64,000 nt of DNA from Paenibacillus sp. Root444D2 (GTDB taxonomy: Bacteria > Bacillota > Bacilli > Paenibacillales > NBRC-103111), in contig NZ_LMEO01000014.1 of assembly GCF_001426375.1 (NCBI RefSeq), forward strand, positions 1 to 64,000. Reading direction: 5' to 3'. The position numbers were made by a program, and so were the translations under genes. This document shows positions 9,335-17,774 of this stretch, piece after piece (positions within the stretch are counted from its first letter, which is position 1; the number at the start of each line of letters is the position of its first letter). The notes beneath the pieces were generated by a model. It saw only the letters and a program-made list of their open reading frames with translations, ran no database searches and was not told where the DNA came from.

Positions 9335-11338
9335 ATGTTTAAATCATTTTGGAAGAAAAAAAGGTTTTGGCAAATTTTTAGCGTTGTTGTACTGATGGGG
9401 TGTGTGATTGTATTCGTGGCTTGTTATTCCTACATTCGTGGACTCGATGTATCGAAGTTAAGCCAGCCGCTGCCAGAGTCAACACTTGTGCTGGATAAGA
9501 ACGGTAAACCAGCTTCACAGTTATCTGCTTCAAAAATTGAGCCTGTCCAGTTCTCACAATTGCCGAAGGCACTGACAGATGCGGTTGTATCTGTAGAAGA
9601 TAGAAGATTCTATGAGCATACGGGTATTGATATGAGATCCATCTTCCGTGCAGTCGCTCGCGATGTGCTGCGAGGCAGCTATTCGGAAGGAGCCAGTACG
9701 ATCACACAACAGCTGGCTCGTAATCTGTTTCTCAATGCGGACAAAACACTTGGTCGAAAGCTGAGAGAAGCTGCTTATGCGATTAAAATAGATACAACTT
9801 ACAGTAAAAATGAAATTCTAGAGATGTACTTAAACAGCATTTATTTCGGGGAAGGGAGCTGGGGGGTACAGGGAGCAGCTAGAACGTATTTCAACAAAAA
9901 TGTGAAGGATTTAACCTTGCCTGAGGCAGCCGTTCTTGCCGCTCTCCCTAAGGCTCCTAGTCGGTACTCACCGTTTAATGATGAAGGTCAGGCACTAGAG
10001 CGAAGGAATACTGTGCTTGTATTGATGCGTGATGAAGGTAAAATCACCGCGCAAGACTATGAGAAAGCCAAATCTTCACCGTTAGGTGTCGTTAAGTCCG
10101 ATAAAGGCAACGAGTTGAAGGGACGCTATCCGGCTTACGTTGACGCGGTCATTAATGAAGCTGTTCATGAGTATGGGTTTACAGAAGAACAGCTGTTGAC
10201 GGGTGGCTTGCGAATCACGACGGAACTAGATCCCTCGGTGCAGAACGCAGTTGCGGATGTTTTTAAAGACGAGAGTCTATTTCCGGAAAGCAAGCCAGAT
10301 CAGCTCATTCAAAGCGGCGCTGCAATTATAGATCAGCGAACCGGCGGGATTCGCGCCTTAGCTGGAGGACGAGGAGAAGGAGTCTTCCGTGGGTTTAGCC
10401 GTGCCACGCAGTTAAAGAGACAGCCAGGGTCATCTTTTAAGCCGATTGTTGTCTATGGACCCGCGTTGGAGAAAGGCTATATGCCATCTTCCCTCTTATT
10501 TGACGGTCCATTAAACATCGAAGGCTACCAGCCACAAGATTGGGATCACCAAACGAGAGGACAGGTGACGATGCAAGAGGCTGTTGTTTCTTCTTGGAAC
10601 GTGCCAGCCGTGTGGCTGCTTCACGAGATAGGGATTGATCGTGGACTCCAATTTGCTAAGTCCCTGGGCATTACTTTACCAGCTCAGGATCGTCAGCTTG
10701 GCATCGCACTTGGCGGGCTCTCAGAAGGGGTGTCGCCGCTTCAGATGGCGCAAGCATTCAGCGCCTTCGCCGCCAAAGGTGTTCTGCATCAAGCGCATAC
10801 GATCACGAAGATCGAGACGAGCAGCGGTCATTTGCTCGTTGGGGCAAGTCCGAAGGGGACTCCCGTGATGCAGGCGGAAACAGCGTATGCGATGACAACG
10901 ATGCTGCAAGTGGCTGTTGCGCAGGGAACAGGCAAGAACGCAGCTATGAATCGCCCTGTTGCAGGTAAATCTGGCACAACGCAGCTGCCGCAGACGAAGG
11001 AATTCGAAGGCTTAGGCAGCGGAAGCGCTAAAGATGCGTGGTTCGTTGGTTACACACCGGAGCTAACGGCTGCGGTGTGGGTTGGTTATGATCGTACGGA
11101 TAAAGCGCACTACTTAACGACATCCGGCGGAGCTGTTCCTGCTGTTTTATTTCGCGAGATGATGAGTAGGGCCTTGGCCCAAACACCTATTGTTCCTTTT
11201 GATATGCCGATTGTGGGGGCAGAGACTCAAACTGCTAAGGATTCGAACTCATCGTCCTCATCTGGAGACTCAGACCAGGACAATAAGGAAGATAAAAAAG
11301 AAAGTCAGCACGGACATGGCAAGGGGAAGAAAAAATAG
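9335..11338 (+). CDS. Class A penicillin-binding protein (PBP1A type)
   Basis: 667 residues from the ATG at 9335, which has AAGGAGGAAGG 5-8 bases upstream; the open frame to 9251 is not needed. Bifunctional peptidoglycan synthase: short basic N-terminus, one TM (about 12-35), GT51 glycosyltransferase (EDRRFYEHTGID, STITQQLARNLFL, YLNSIYFGEG, GVQGAARTYF), then transpeptidase with SSFK (active Ser), SWN and KSGT motifs. The C-terminal 30 residues are a low-complexity Ser/Asp/Lys/His tail (KKESQHGHGKGKKK), common in Bacillales. Acts outside the membrane. Monocistronic, with its own terminator. Confidence 0.93.
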   Translation: MFKSFWKKKRFWQIFSVVVLMGCVIVFVACYSYIRGLDVSKLSQPLPESTLVLDKNGKPASQLSASKIEPVQFSQLPKALTDAVVSVEDRRFYEHTGIDMRSIFRAVARDVLRGSYSEGASTITQQLARNLFLNADKTLGRKLREAAYAIKIDTTYSKNEILEMYLNSIYFGEGSWGVQGAARTYFNKNVKDLTLPEAAVLAALPKAPSRYSPFNDEGQALERRNTVLVLMRDEGKITAQDYEKAKSSPLGVVKSDKGNELKGRYPAYVDAVINEAVHEYGFTEEQLLTGGLRITTELDPSVQNAVADVFKDESLFPESKPDQLIQSGAAIIDQRTGGIRALAGGRGEGVFRGFSRATQLKRQPGSSFKPIVVYGPALEKGYMPSSLLFDGPLNIEGYQPQDWDHQTRGQVTMQEAVVSSWNVPAVWLLHEIGIDRGLQFAKSLGITLPAQDRQLGIALGGLSEGVSPLQMAQAFSAFAAKGVLHQAHTITKIETSSGHLLVGASPKGTPVMQAETAYAMTTMLQVAVAQGTGKNAAMNRPVAGKSGTTQLPQTKEFEGLGSGSAKDAWFVGYTPELTAAVWVGYDRTDKAHYLTTSGGAVPAVLFREMMSRALAQTPIVPFDMPIVGAETQTAKDSNSSSSSGDSDQDNKEDKKESQHGHGKGKKK

Positions 11339-11347
11339 ATATACAGC

Positions 11348-11390
11348 AAAAAGCCGTCGACATTCCTTAATGGATATCGGCGGCTTTTAT
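11348..11390 (+). terminator. Terminator of the PBP gene
   Basis: AAAAGCCGTCGA ... CGGCGGCTTTT hairpin with a T-rich 3' arm, starting 10 bases after the stop. Confidence 0.85.
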
Positions 11391-11442
11391 TGTGATGATG
11401 GGCCAGTTTTATGAGTTAGTCATCATTGTGGCTGCTGCGATT

Positions 11443-12408
11443 CTACTTTTCACTCTTTTTGTGATCATCGTTTTTTCCTGAATGTTCATTGTTACCGTGT
11501 ACTTTGGATTTAGTGTTGTTATTTTCTTTGTCTTTATTCTTGTCTTTATTCTTGTCTTTATCCTCATCTTCGTCATCATCTTTTTGCGCGTTCTTAACTT
11601 CGTGGGAATCCTGCTTCTTTAGCGTATTGGGCGCTTGTTCTTGTTCCCATTTCGTTTTCATATGGATATTTAGTTTACTTGCATCCAAGTTATAGTGCTC
11701 AGCAAGCAGCTGTTTTAATGCCTGCTCAGCATTTGAAGATTTGAGGTCAACGGAAGCAAGCAGCATTTTGATCCATGCAGCGGCTTGGTCCCCTTTGAGA
11801 TGAATCGTACCGCTATTTTCAGGCTTCATATTCAGATCGTACAAGATGCCATTCGCACCCTTGGTTTGTGTAATATGCAGTTTAAAATGCTTCCCATCCA
11901 CCTTCAGGTCTATATCCTCCAAGTTAGGATAAACTTCATTGTTCTTCTTGGAAGGGGGTTGTGTGCTGGATAAAGGTTCAATTGGCACAGTTGCTGCAGG
12001 TTGCCCGCTTGTTGCTGACGGTGCTGGTGTCGATGTTGGCTCAGGGCTCGCTGGTGTCGCAGGAACGGCCTCAGTCACGGGTGCCCCGGCACCAGTTGAG
12101 GTCGCTTTCACATAGGCAGCCTGCTGCTTGCTATTGACGATTAATTCGATCTGATCCCCAGGCTTTAAATCAGCCAGTTGGGCTTTTTGATCATTTCGGT
12201 AAACCCATACGGATTTGGCTAATGGAATTATTTGATCACCGGTATTTGTGTTTATAGTGACAGCATCCGAAGCGATGGATTTAAATGTCCCCAGGACGGA
12301 AGTCGAAATCGTTGTGTTAGGTGAAGTTGCCGCATAGGCCGTCCACCCACAAAGCATCAAAACGACTAGGGTAATAGATAATATCGTGATTGTTAATCTT
12401 TTGCGCAT
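11443..12408 (-). CDS. Secreted protein of unknown function with charged tail
   Basis: 321 residues from the ATG at 12408, which has GGAGGTG 8 bases upstream; the longer frame to 12483 has no site. Signal peptide about 1-27 (RKRLTITILSITL..., cut after AYA). Then a small beta-rich domain (about 30-95; GTFKSIASDAVTINTNTGDQ, LADLKPGDQIELIV) resembling DUF5666-type modules, a Pro/Thr/Ser/Ala linker (about 100-150), a second domain (about 155-255; HFKLHITQTKG, WIKMLLASVDL), and a C-terminal tail of 60 residues rich in Asp/Lys with KDKNKDKNKDK repeats. Convergent with the PBP gene. I do not recognise a named family; a cell-wall or calcium-binding role would only be a guess. Confidence 0.8.
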   Translation of the reverse strand: MRKRLTITILSITLVVLMLCGWTAYAATSPNTTISTSVLGTFKSIASDAVTINTNTGDQIIPLAKSVWVYRNDQKAQLADLKPGDQIELIVNSKQQAAYVKATSTGAGAPVTEAVPATPASPEPTSTPAPSATSGQPAATVPIEPLSSTQPPSKKNNEVYPNLEDIDLKVDGKHFKLHITQTKGANGILYDLNMKPENSGTIHLKGDQAAAWIKMLLASVDLKSSNAEQALKQLLAEHYNLDASKLNIHMKTKWEQEQAPNTLKKQDSHEVKNAQKDDDEDEDKDKNKDKNKDKENNNTKSKVHGNNEHSGKNDDHKKSEK

Positions 12409-12584
12409 AAGAAGCACCTCCACTAACAGCTTTCGATTCGAAAGGTTGTTTTGGGACGGTACCCCGCATCGCCGAAAAGCCAAAAACAGAGCTGACCGAG
12501 CCTAAACCATGCATAAGATGGACGCAATCAGGCAATGGTAAAATCAACTAAACGGCAGGGGAGGTTGTCAACATACTCAATAAA

Positions 12585-13109
12585 TTGCTGCTTTGGTCAG
12601 GATTTGTGCTGCCCTGGTTATCTTTATTTTTGATGAAGAAGAAAAGTATTTATAGGTATATGCCTGTCTGTATTTTCTCGGTACTTTTGGTCACGATCGT
12701 GTATGAGATTGGCTATACATATAAGTTGTGGATATTAAAAGATGCCATCGTTCCATGGGGCTATGTGACAAATACAGCCTTTGCCTATGGGATTTTTCTT
12801 GTCGGAACTTTGTGGGTTTTTCACTTTACATTTGGGCGGTTTTGGTTATATGTCGTTGCTAATCTGTTGTTGGATGCCTTTTATGCCTTTGTGTTTCATC
12901 GGATTGAGGAAAAGCTAGGCATAGCGGATCTTGTCAGTGTGAAGCACTATCACATCTTACTCATCATGGTGGGGCTTTCATTAATCCTGTATCCGTATCA
13001 GCTGTGGCAAGAGAGGGGCTGGAAAAGTATGGATCACGGTGACCGCGATGATATCACGGTAAGGATCAGTACCCCGACTTGGTTAACGAAAAGAGAAAAA
13101 GCTAAATAA
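12585..13109 (+). CDS. Small integral membrane protein, CBO0543-like
   Basis: 174 residues with 4-5 hydrophobic segments (LLLWSGFVLPWLSLFLM, YMPVCIFSVLLVTIVYEIG, TAFAYGIFLVGTLWVFHF, FWLYVVANLLLDAFYAFVF, YHILLIMVGLSLILYPYQLW) and a charged cytoplasmic tail. The layout matches the CBO0543 family of Bacillales membrane proteins, function unknown. The TTG at 12585 lies 21 bases from the only good ribosome site (GGGGAGG, 12558-12564). An in-frame ATA at 12573 sits at the correct 8-base distance and would add NILNK-type residues, so the true start may be a mutated ATG. Confidence 0.7.
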   Translation: MLLWSGFVLPWLSLFLMKKKSIYRYMPVCIFSVLLVTIVYEIGYTYKLWILKDAIVPWGYVTNTAFAYGIFLVGTLWVFHFTFGRFWLYVVANLLLDAFYAFVFHRIEEKLGIADLVSVKHYHILLIMVGLSLILYPYQLWQERGWKSMDHGDRDDITVRISTPTWLTKREKAK

Positions 13110-13111
13110 GT

Positions 13112-13145
13112 AAGCCGCCTCATCCTAGGATGGGCGGCTTCTTTT
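13112..13145. terminator. Bidirectional terminator
   Basis: AAGCCGCC ... GGGCGGCTT hairpin with TCCTAGGA near the loop, between convergent genes. T-rich on the plus side; the plus-strand AAATAAGTAA upstream gives a weaker tract on the minus side. Confidence 0.85.
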
Positions 13146-14058
13146 AATCGGTGTCATTTTGCAGACGCTGCATGAATTCCTCAGCAGCGCGGTACCCTTG
13201 CTGACGCAAATACCAGTTGTTGGCTGCGGCTTCAACGAGTCCGGCAACATCTCGTCCAGGCTGTAGTTGGATTTCGATATGTGGAATTTTAATATCCATA
13301 TACTCGGTGAAACAGGGTTCAAGCTCCAAATCGTTGTTGAGCGCGTGCTCCTGCCACTTCGTAAGCTCAATATCGAGTACGATTCGTGTTTCGTCTTGGA
13401 AAGCTTTGCGGCCGTAAAGCCGCGAGACGTTAATCAGTCCGATGCTGCGAAGCGCCAAGAATTCCTTCGTCTTCCCATTATGGGTACCGAGCAGGGTCTC
13501 GGGGCTAATCTTCTTCAGTACGACAATATCATCGGCTACGAGGCGATGTCCTCTGCGAATTAAGGTGTGGGCGGTTTCACTCTTGCCAACCCCAGACTTA
13601 CCGCGAAGCAGAATGCCAATCCCCGAGACATTGACGCAAACACCGTGAATGGCAATCTCCTGAGCGAGCGATTTGCTCAAATACAAATCAACTAAGTCCT
13701 GAAACTTACTCGTGGGGGAAGCCGTACGGAGGAGCGGGATTTTCTCTTCTTCGCAATATTTGGTTAAATATTTCAAGCCTTCTTGGTTTCTCGTCACGAC
13801 AAAACAAGGCGGGTGATATTTGACAATATTACCGATATGAAGATTTCTTTCGTTCTCGCTGAGACTGTGCAAATAGGTAATTTCTTTCCTGCCTAACAGC
13901 TGAACGTGCGCTTGCGGGAAGTATTCAAAATAGCCGACAAATTCAAGTCCAGGGCGATGTGCCTTTGTTTTGGTAATCGGACGGTGCAGTTCCGAATGTC
14001 CGGCAAGTATTTCGAGCGAGAAACGCTCAACCAAATCTTTCACTGTGACGGGCTTCAC
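13144..14058 (-). CDS. Divergent HprK-type HPr kinase/phosphorylase paralogue
   Basis: 304 residues, the length of HprK. N-terminal domain about 1-130 (RPGLEFVGYFEYFP, VQLLGRKE) and C-terminal kinase domain with HGVCVNVSG, P-loop GKSGVGKS, and RGHRLVADD; the QPGRDVAGLVE region and the C-terminal NNWYLRQQGYRAAEEF helix are kept. HprK phosphorylates Ser46 of HPr to signal carbon status. However, the family signature L-E-(I/V)-R-G-(L/I)-G reads L-A-L-R-S-I-G here, so the acidic residue implicated in metal binding is missing. The gene is monocistronic, not in the usual hprK-lgt-ppaX context. It is probably a second copy with changed function, not the main HprK. A cre-like site lies 94 bases upstream. 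Confidence 0.82.
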   Translation of the reverse strand: MKPVTVKDLVERFSLEILAGHSELHRPITKTKAHRPGLEFVGYFEYFPQAHVQLLGRKEITYLHSLSENERNLHIGNIVKYHPPCFVVTRNQEGLKYLTKYCEEEKIPLLRTASPTSKFQDLVDLYLSKSLAQEIAIHGVCVNVSGIGILLRGKSGVGKSETAHTLIRRGHRLVADDIVVLKKISPETLLGTHNGKTKEFLALRSIGLINVSRLYGRKAFQDETRIVLDIELTKWQEHALNNDLELEPCFTEYMDIKIPHIEIQLQPGRDVAGLVEAAANNWYLRQQGYRAAEEFMQRLQNDTD

Positions 14059-14151
14059 AACAGTCCTCCTTAACGTTTTACTTTTACTACTCTAATTGAT
14101 ATTGACAATCTATCTCTAGTAGATTCGCTTGCGAGTGGCTACTATCCTGCT

Positions 14152-14166
14152 ATGAAAGCGCTTGAA
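14152..14166. promoter_or_regulatory. cre-like catabolite site
   Basis: ATGAAAGCGCTTGAA matches the Gram-positive consensus WTGNAANCGNWNNCW at all but one defined position. It lies between the divergent HprK-like gene and the zinc-ribbon gene. A likely promoter for the latter follows (TTACAA about 14189, TATGATAAT about 14211-14219). CcpA control is an inference. Confidence 0.5.
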
Positions 14167-14247
14167 TAGATAATAGTCAGCTTTTCGTTACAATTGAATG
14201 CTTTGTTGGTATGATAATAGGAGAAGCTTTTAGGAGGAGTAAAAAAA

Positions 14248-14514
14248 TTGGACACTTATAAAAACTGTCAAAGCTGCGGGATGCCGCTCGCTCGTGATGA
14301 GCAAGGCGGAGGAACAGAGAAGTCTGGCAGGAAGAGCAAGGTATACTGCAGTCATTGCTACCAAAACGGTGAATTCACTTTGCCTGATTTAACCGTAGAG
14401 CAGATGAAGGATCGGGTGAAGCAGAAGCTGGTTGAGTTTGGTTTTCCGCGGTTTCTTACAGGCCTTTTTACTCGAAATATCCCTAAGCTAAAAAGATGGT
14501 CACCAAACAAGTAA
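14248..14514 (+). CDS. Putative zinc-ribbon protein
   Basis: 88 residues. Two knuckles CQSCGMPL (about 8-15) and YCSHCYQNGEF (about 35-45) form a four-Cys zinc site, matching the 'putative zinc ribbon' family found in many Firmicutes. The C-terminal half (EQMKDRVKQKLVEFGFP) is helical and basic. TTG start with TTAGGAGGAG 9 bases upstream. No operon partner. Function not known; nucleic-acid or protein binding are both possible. Confidence 0.82.
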   Translation: MDTYKNCQSCGMPLARDEQGGGTEKSGRKSKVYCSHCYQNGEFTLPDLTVEQMKDRVKQKLVEFGFPRFLTGLFTRNIPKLKRWSPNK

Positions 14515-14537
14515 TTGAGTTTGACTGCCGTGACGAC

Positions 14538-14570
14538 AAAAAAGGCTCTATGCAAAGGATTGCACAGAGC
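14538..14570 (-). terminator. Minus-strand terminator
   Basis: Read on the minus strand: GCTCTGTGCAA-TCCT-TTGCATAGAGC followed by CTTTTTT. It would end the 56-residue minus-strand gene that stops at 14615. Confidence 0.7.
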
Positions 14571-14614
14571 GAATGCCAACAGTGACTTTCGTATGTTATG
14601 TAAAAGAAAGCAGC

Positions 14615-14785
14615 TTATCTGTTGAAGCCGCATTTTTTAGCAAGTGTTGGCCATGTTGAGAGAAACATGCTTTCCCACCTGTCTTCAGGTAATACCATGA
14701 TCCATTTTGCGATTTGGTCCAAGCCCATTTCACATAATGTGTGAACAACTTCTTCTTTTTCACAACCGGTTTTTAATGCTAACAT
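14615..14785 (-). CDS. Small protein, 56 residues, unknown
   Basis: A complete small gene below the usual length cut-off. On the minus strand ATG 14785 follows GAGGTGGT at a 6-base distance, the frame is open to TAA at 14617-14615, and a terminator lies at 14538-14570. The product starts MLALKTGCEKEEVVHT, contains LCEMGLDQIAKWIMVLP and ends WPTLAKKCGFNR. It is rich in Trp and Cys (three each), with no signal peptide or TM, and predicted helical. I do not recognise a family. The ribosome site, plausible codon use and own terminator argue that it is real. Confidence 0.65.
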   Translation of the reverse strand: MLALKTGCEKEEVVHTLCEMGLDQIAKWIMVLPEDRWESMFLSTWPTLAKKCGFNR

Positions 14786-14935
14786 CTCAAAACCACCTCA
14801 GTCGAATGTATTCAAACAATTATGTATATGCAGCCGTGTGCAAAAGTGTGACTGATTTTTTTGAATGTGAATGCTGGGATGCGGATTGGGTTGGCGAAGA
14901 AGCGGATAAATCGTCATTAGCGGTGTTAAGAAGAG

Positions 14936-14975
14936 AAGAGGCTGAGCAGTTGTTTGCTGCGCAGCCTCTTTGTTG
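14936..14975 (+). terminator. Orphan GC-rich hairpin
   Basis: AAGAGGCTG ... CAGCCTCTT (14936-14944, 14962-14970), with an inner GCAG/CTGC pair and a weak T-rich end. No convincing gene ends here. An open frame 14707-14997 runs through it but has no ribosome site and is antisense to the 56-residue gene. Confidence 0.4.
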
Positions 14976-15081
14976 TGCAGATGAGGGGTTTGGGTGAGTA
15001 ATCCAGCCCCTTATTTGTGCTAGCGGGGCGGAGATTTTGTCCGGAAAATTCCGATGGTGAAAGGCAGAGCTTGTTAATCTG

Positions 15082-15280
15082 ATACGATGTTTATCATCGT
15101 TAAGTATAGGGATTGCTCGGATTCATCACGTTAGAGATGAAAAACATGCTTACAGGAAGGGAATAGGGCGATTCCCACGAAAAAAGCGTCTGGAACGATG
15201 AATTTCATCGTTAGAGTGTTGAGATTGCTTGAATTCATCACGTTAGTGATGAAAAACATGTTTACAGCTATGGAATAGGG
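15082..15280. repeat. Two tandem copies of a 112-bp unit with internal hairpins
   Basis: Copies at about 15082-15171 and 15194-15280 share ACGATG-N5-CATCGT, GATTGCT-GATTCATCACGTTAG-GATGAAAAACATG, TTACAG and GGAATAGGG, at a 112-base offset and roughly 80% identity. Each has two inverted repeats, ACGATG/CATCGT and CATCAC-GTTA-GTGATG (GAGATG in copy 1). It occupies the gap 15000-15283, where no gene is seen. Confidence 0.8.
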
Positions 15281-15283
15281 TGT

Positions 15284-16666
15284 TCATTTCAATTCATTGA
15301 GAATGTGAGGATCAAGAGTTTGCAGTACTTGATCAAGCTCTAAATCAGATACATCGTCATCTCTATATCTCGCTTGGTTATATGCTGATGTGATGGCATG
15401 AACGGCTTGGCTGGACAGCTGATATTGGTTTGATAGCTCCAATTCTGTTTCATTTGGGGTATGGGCTTTATTGTAAGTATAGCCTTCCTCAGCAGCTTGC
15501 TGGATCAAAACACGATAAAGGAAACGGATGCGCTCCCGATTGTTCGGCAAATGTGACCATTTTGGTTCATTTGCTTTCCCCTTCGACCAACTCTTCATCG
15601 TTTGCTGCCACCACATGCGCGGTAGTTCTTTCCAAGCTAGAAGATTCTCTTTTTCATCCGTGAAACCTTCAGTTCCTTCGCCTTTGTTGCTTCTAAATGA
15701 ACGGTTCATCATGCGTCGGATAAGCGAGACCAGAGCAGGTGTCAGCTTGGCAATGATGATATAGATGGCGCAAAGGATAAGAGCGATAACTATGAGATAG
15801 CCGAAAATGACCTGGGCATAGTGAAGCAGCATGTCAAACCAGCTTGGTTCCCTAGTGGGAGCAGGAGGTGGAAGCGGCAATGGTTGTGCTGAAGGACTTG
15901 GCTCTAGCGGCTGATCAGGCGACGGATCGGACAGCAAAAGACGCAGCAGCCAAGCGATCGAAGCACGAAGAAGAGAGCCGATTCCTTGCTGCAATTGCTG
16001 AAAGTAGGCAACAGCTGCGATACAAGCAATTAATGTAATTAACCAAATGCGGCTTGAACGCTTCACTGACTCAGATAGTGACGATGCTGCAGCGCGTTCA
16101 TTGCCTGCTAACGTGGCGCTAAGGAGCTGAGAGCGATTCGTAGCTAAGAAAAAAATGACCAGCGAACAGAACCCGAATCCATTCATCCAACCTATATACG
16201 GATGGAAAAGATCCAACCGTGCCATAATGGGGACTCCTACGAAATAAACCAATCCTGCGGTAACAAATATGCTCGCAGGGAAGAGCGAGAGCCATCCATC
16301 CTTGATGCAGCGAATTCCGCGATAAGCAAGTAATAACCCAATGGCTGCGCAGGTCCAGCTATGCCAGTTGTTGCCTTGCAGGAGGTAGGCTATCATTAAA
16401 CCTGCTCCCGCACAGAGCATTAACTCGTAGAGAGTGCGAGTTAGCCATTTTATACGTCCAAAAAAGCAGCCAAACACATAACAGAGTAAGAATTGTAAGC
16501 AAGTTATCCAGAGTAAGGTCTCAGACACATAGACCTGGATAAGAACTATAATCGGAAAGAAAATAATGAGTTCGAGTAAACCATACAAGATAGCTAGATA
16601 GAATTCTCTCACAAGAAAATTAGTTCGTTGAGAAGGCGTTTGAATAGGCGTTAACATTGGAAACAC
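15284..16666 (-). CDS. Membrane protein with C-terminal DUF4129
   Basis: 460 residues. About six N-terminal TM helices (about 20-190), another near 205-225, a Pro-rich linker (PSPSAQPLPLPPPAPTREPS, about 258-280), a TM about 290-315 and a cytoplasmic DUF4129 domain (about 385-460; RIRFLYRVLIQQAAEEGYTYNKAHTPNETE). DUF4129 domains usually sit at the C-terminus of transglutaminase-like membrane proteins. Here the transglutaminase module itself is absent. Last gene of the MoxR operon; it overlaps the DUF58 gene by 47 bases. GTG 16666 follows AGGAGG closely; ATG 16657 is the alternative start. Role unknown; the operon type is linked to envelope or protease functions. Confidence 0.82.
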   Translation of the reverse strand: MFPMLTPIQTPSQRTNFLVREFYLAILYGLLELIIFFPIIVLIQVYVSETLLWITCLQFLLCYVFGCFFGRIKWLTRTLYELMLCAGAGLMIAYLLQGNNWHSWTCAAIGLLLAYRGIRCIKDGWLSLFPASIFVTAGLVYFVGVPIMARLDLFHPYIGWMNGFGFCSLVIFFLATNRSQLLSATLAGNERAAASSLSESVKRSSRIWLITLIACIAAVAYFQQLQQGIGSLLRASIAWLLRLLLSDPSPDQPLEPSPSAQPLPLPPPAPTREPSWFDMLLHYAQVIFGYLIVIALILCAIYIIIAKLTPALVSLIRRMMNRSFRSNKGEGTEGFTDEKENLLAWKELPRMWWQQTMKSWSKGKANEPKWSHLPNNRERIRFLYRVLIQQAAEEGYTYNKAHTPNETELELSNQYQLSSQAVHAITSAYNQARYRDDDVSDLELDQVLQTLDPHILNELK

Positions 16667-17771
16667 CTACCTCCTCTCCATTCAGCTCAAGAAGGCCATG
16701 CTGCAACGGGATGATAAAAACAGAATGTCCTAACGATTCAAGTCGCACAATACTTTCTTCGATCCCCTTAGACACGAAGGAAGTCAGCAGGATGATGTCC
16801 ATCGCGTTCCCTTCTTGCTCGATTCCATGATCCAGGAAGTCTTCGAAGGAGCGAGAGCAGGAGATGGCAAGCTTGGCCATCGTTTCAAAAAGGTGCTCCA
16901 AATGTGGCCAACCACCCTCGGGGGCAAGGTACACGGGAACTCCAGGTTGACCCTGGAGAGAGCCGTTGTAGCCAAAACCAACAGGAATACCTTGACTCAC
17001 GGCATATTCAGCAAGTGTAGCTGCGTACGAGAGAGCTTTCTCAACAAGCTCGGGATCGGTCACAGCATCCCACATCGTTTCCGTTATTTGCGTATTTACG
17101 GCTAAGAGCAGTCTAGGGTCAGCGGTGAAATCTCGATTATATACTTGGAGTTTCTGGCTGCGTGCAGTCGCCTTCCAGTGGATGCTGTTCATCGTATCCC
17201 CAAAACGATATTCCCGTGCGCCGGAAACGAGGAACGGATCCGGCATGATCCAGCGTTTGACGGTGATATCGCCTTGCCATCGGCTGGAGAGGAGCGGGAT
17301 GTCATCTCTGCTTACCAAGCGAGGGTAAACAAGGAGCTCCAACTGCATGCGGTGGATCGAAGAAGCTGCTTGCACACCAACCAAATCTCCCATCGAAGCG
17401 GCCACCGTTTCGAGCTTATACCAACCTCGCTTCGCACAGTGTACCCCGTGGCGTCGAACTATTTTTGTATAAGGCATAAGGCTGAACAGACTGCGATGAT
17501 TCTGGAAAAGAGCTCCGCTGCTCACTGCGAGATTGCTCATCTTCGCGAAGTGAAGCCCCGCGTGAATTGTTGATTCCAAGCGAAGCCAAGGAATTGGAGC
17601 CAGCTTGCGATTGACGATCGTTTCGATCATGACAATGTCGTCCCCGGCATGGCAATGCGTCGTACTGAAGGCTCGCTCAATGCGAAGCCCGCGAAACCCC
17701 CAGCGGGCAAATAGCTGATGCTGAAGGAGGAACAGAGCGACAGTGATGATGAGAATCCAGCTAATGCTCAT
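16620..17771 (-). CDS. DUF58 protein
   Basis: 383 residues. N-terminal TM (about 1-18), a beta-rich region, then the DUF58 core with GAREYRFGDTMNSIHWKATARS (about 200-222), which is the family signature, and a von Willebrand A-like C-terminal part (DIILLTSFVS). Partner of MoxR ATPases. Starts 3 bases after the moxR stop and overlaps the DUF4129 gene, so translation is coupled. Confidence 0.9.
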   Translation of the reverse strand: MSISWILIITVALFLLQHQLFARWGFRGLRIERAFSTTHCHAGDDIVMIETIVNRKLAPIPWLRLESTIHAGLHFAKMSNLAVSSGALFQNHRSLFSLMPYTKIVRRHGVHCAKRGWYKLETVAASMGDLVGVQAASSIHRMQLELLVYPRLVSRDDIPLLSSRWQGDITVKRWIMPDPFLVSGAREYRFGDTMNSIHWKATARSQKLQVYNRDFTADPRLLLAVNTQITETMWDAVTDPELVEKALSYAATLAEYAVSQGIPVGFGYNGSLQGQPGVPVYLAPEGGWPHLEHLFETMAKLAISCSRSFEDFLDHGIEQEGNAMDIILLTSFVSKGIEESIVRLESLGHSVFIIPLQHGLLELNGEEVGVSNVNAYSNAFSTN

Positions 17772-17774
17772 CGG

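Noticed and set aside
14707-14997. 96-residue plus-strand frame
   Set aside because: No ribosome site, low-quality composition, runs through a hairpin and is antisense to the better-supported 56-residue gene.
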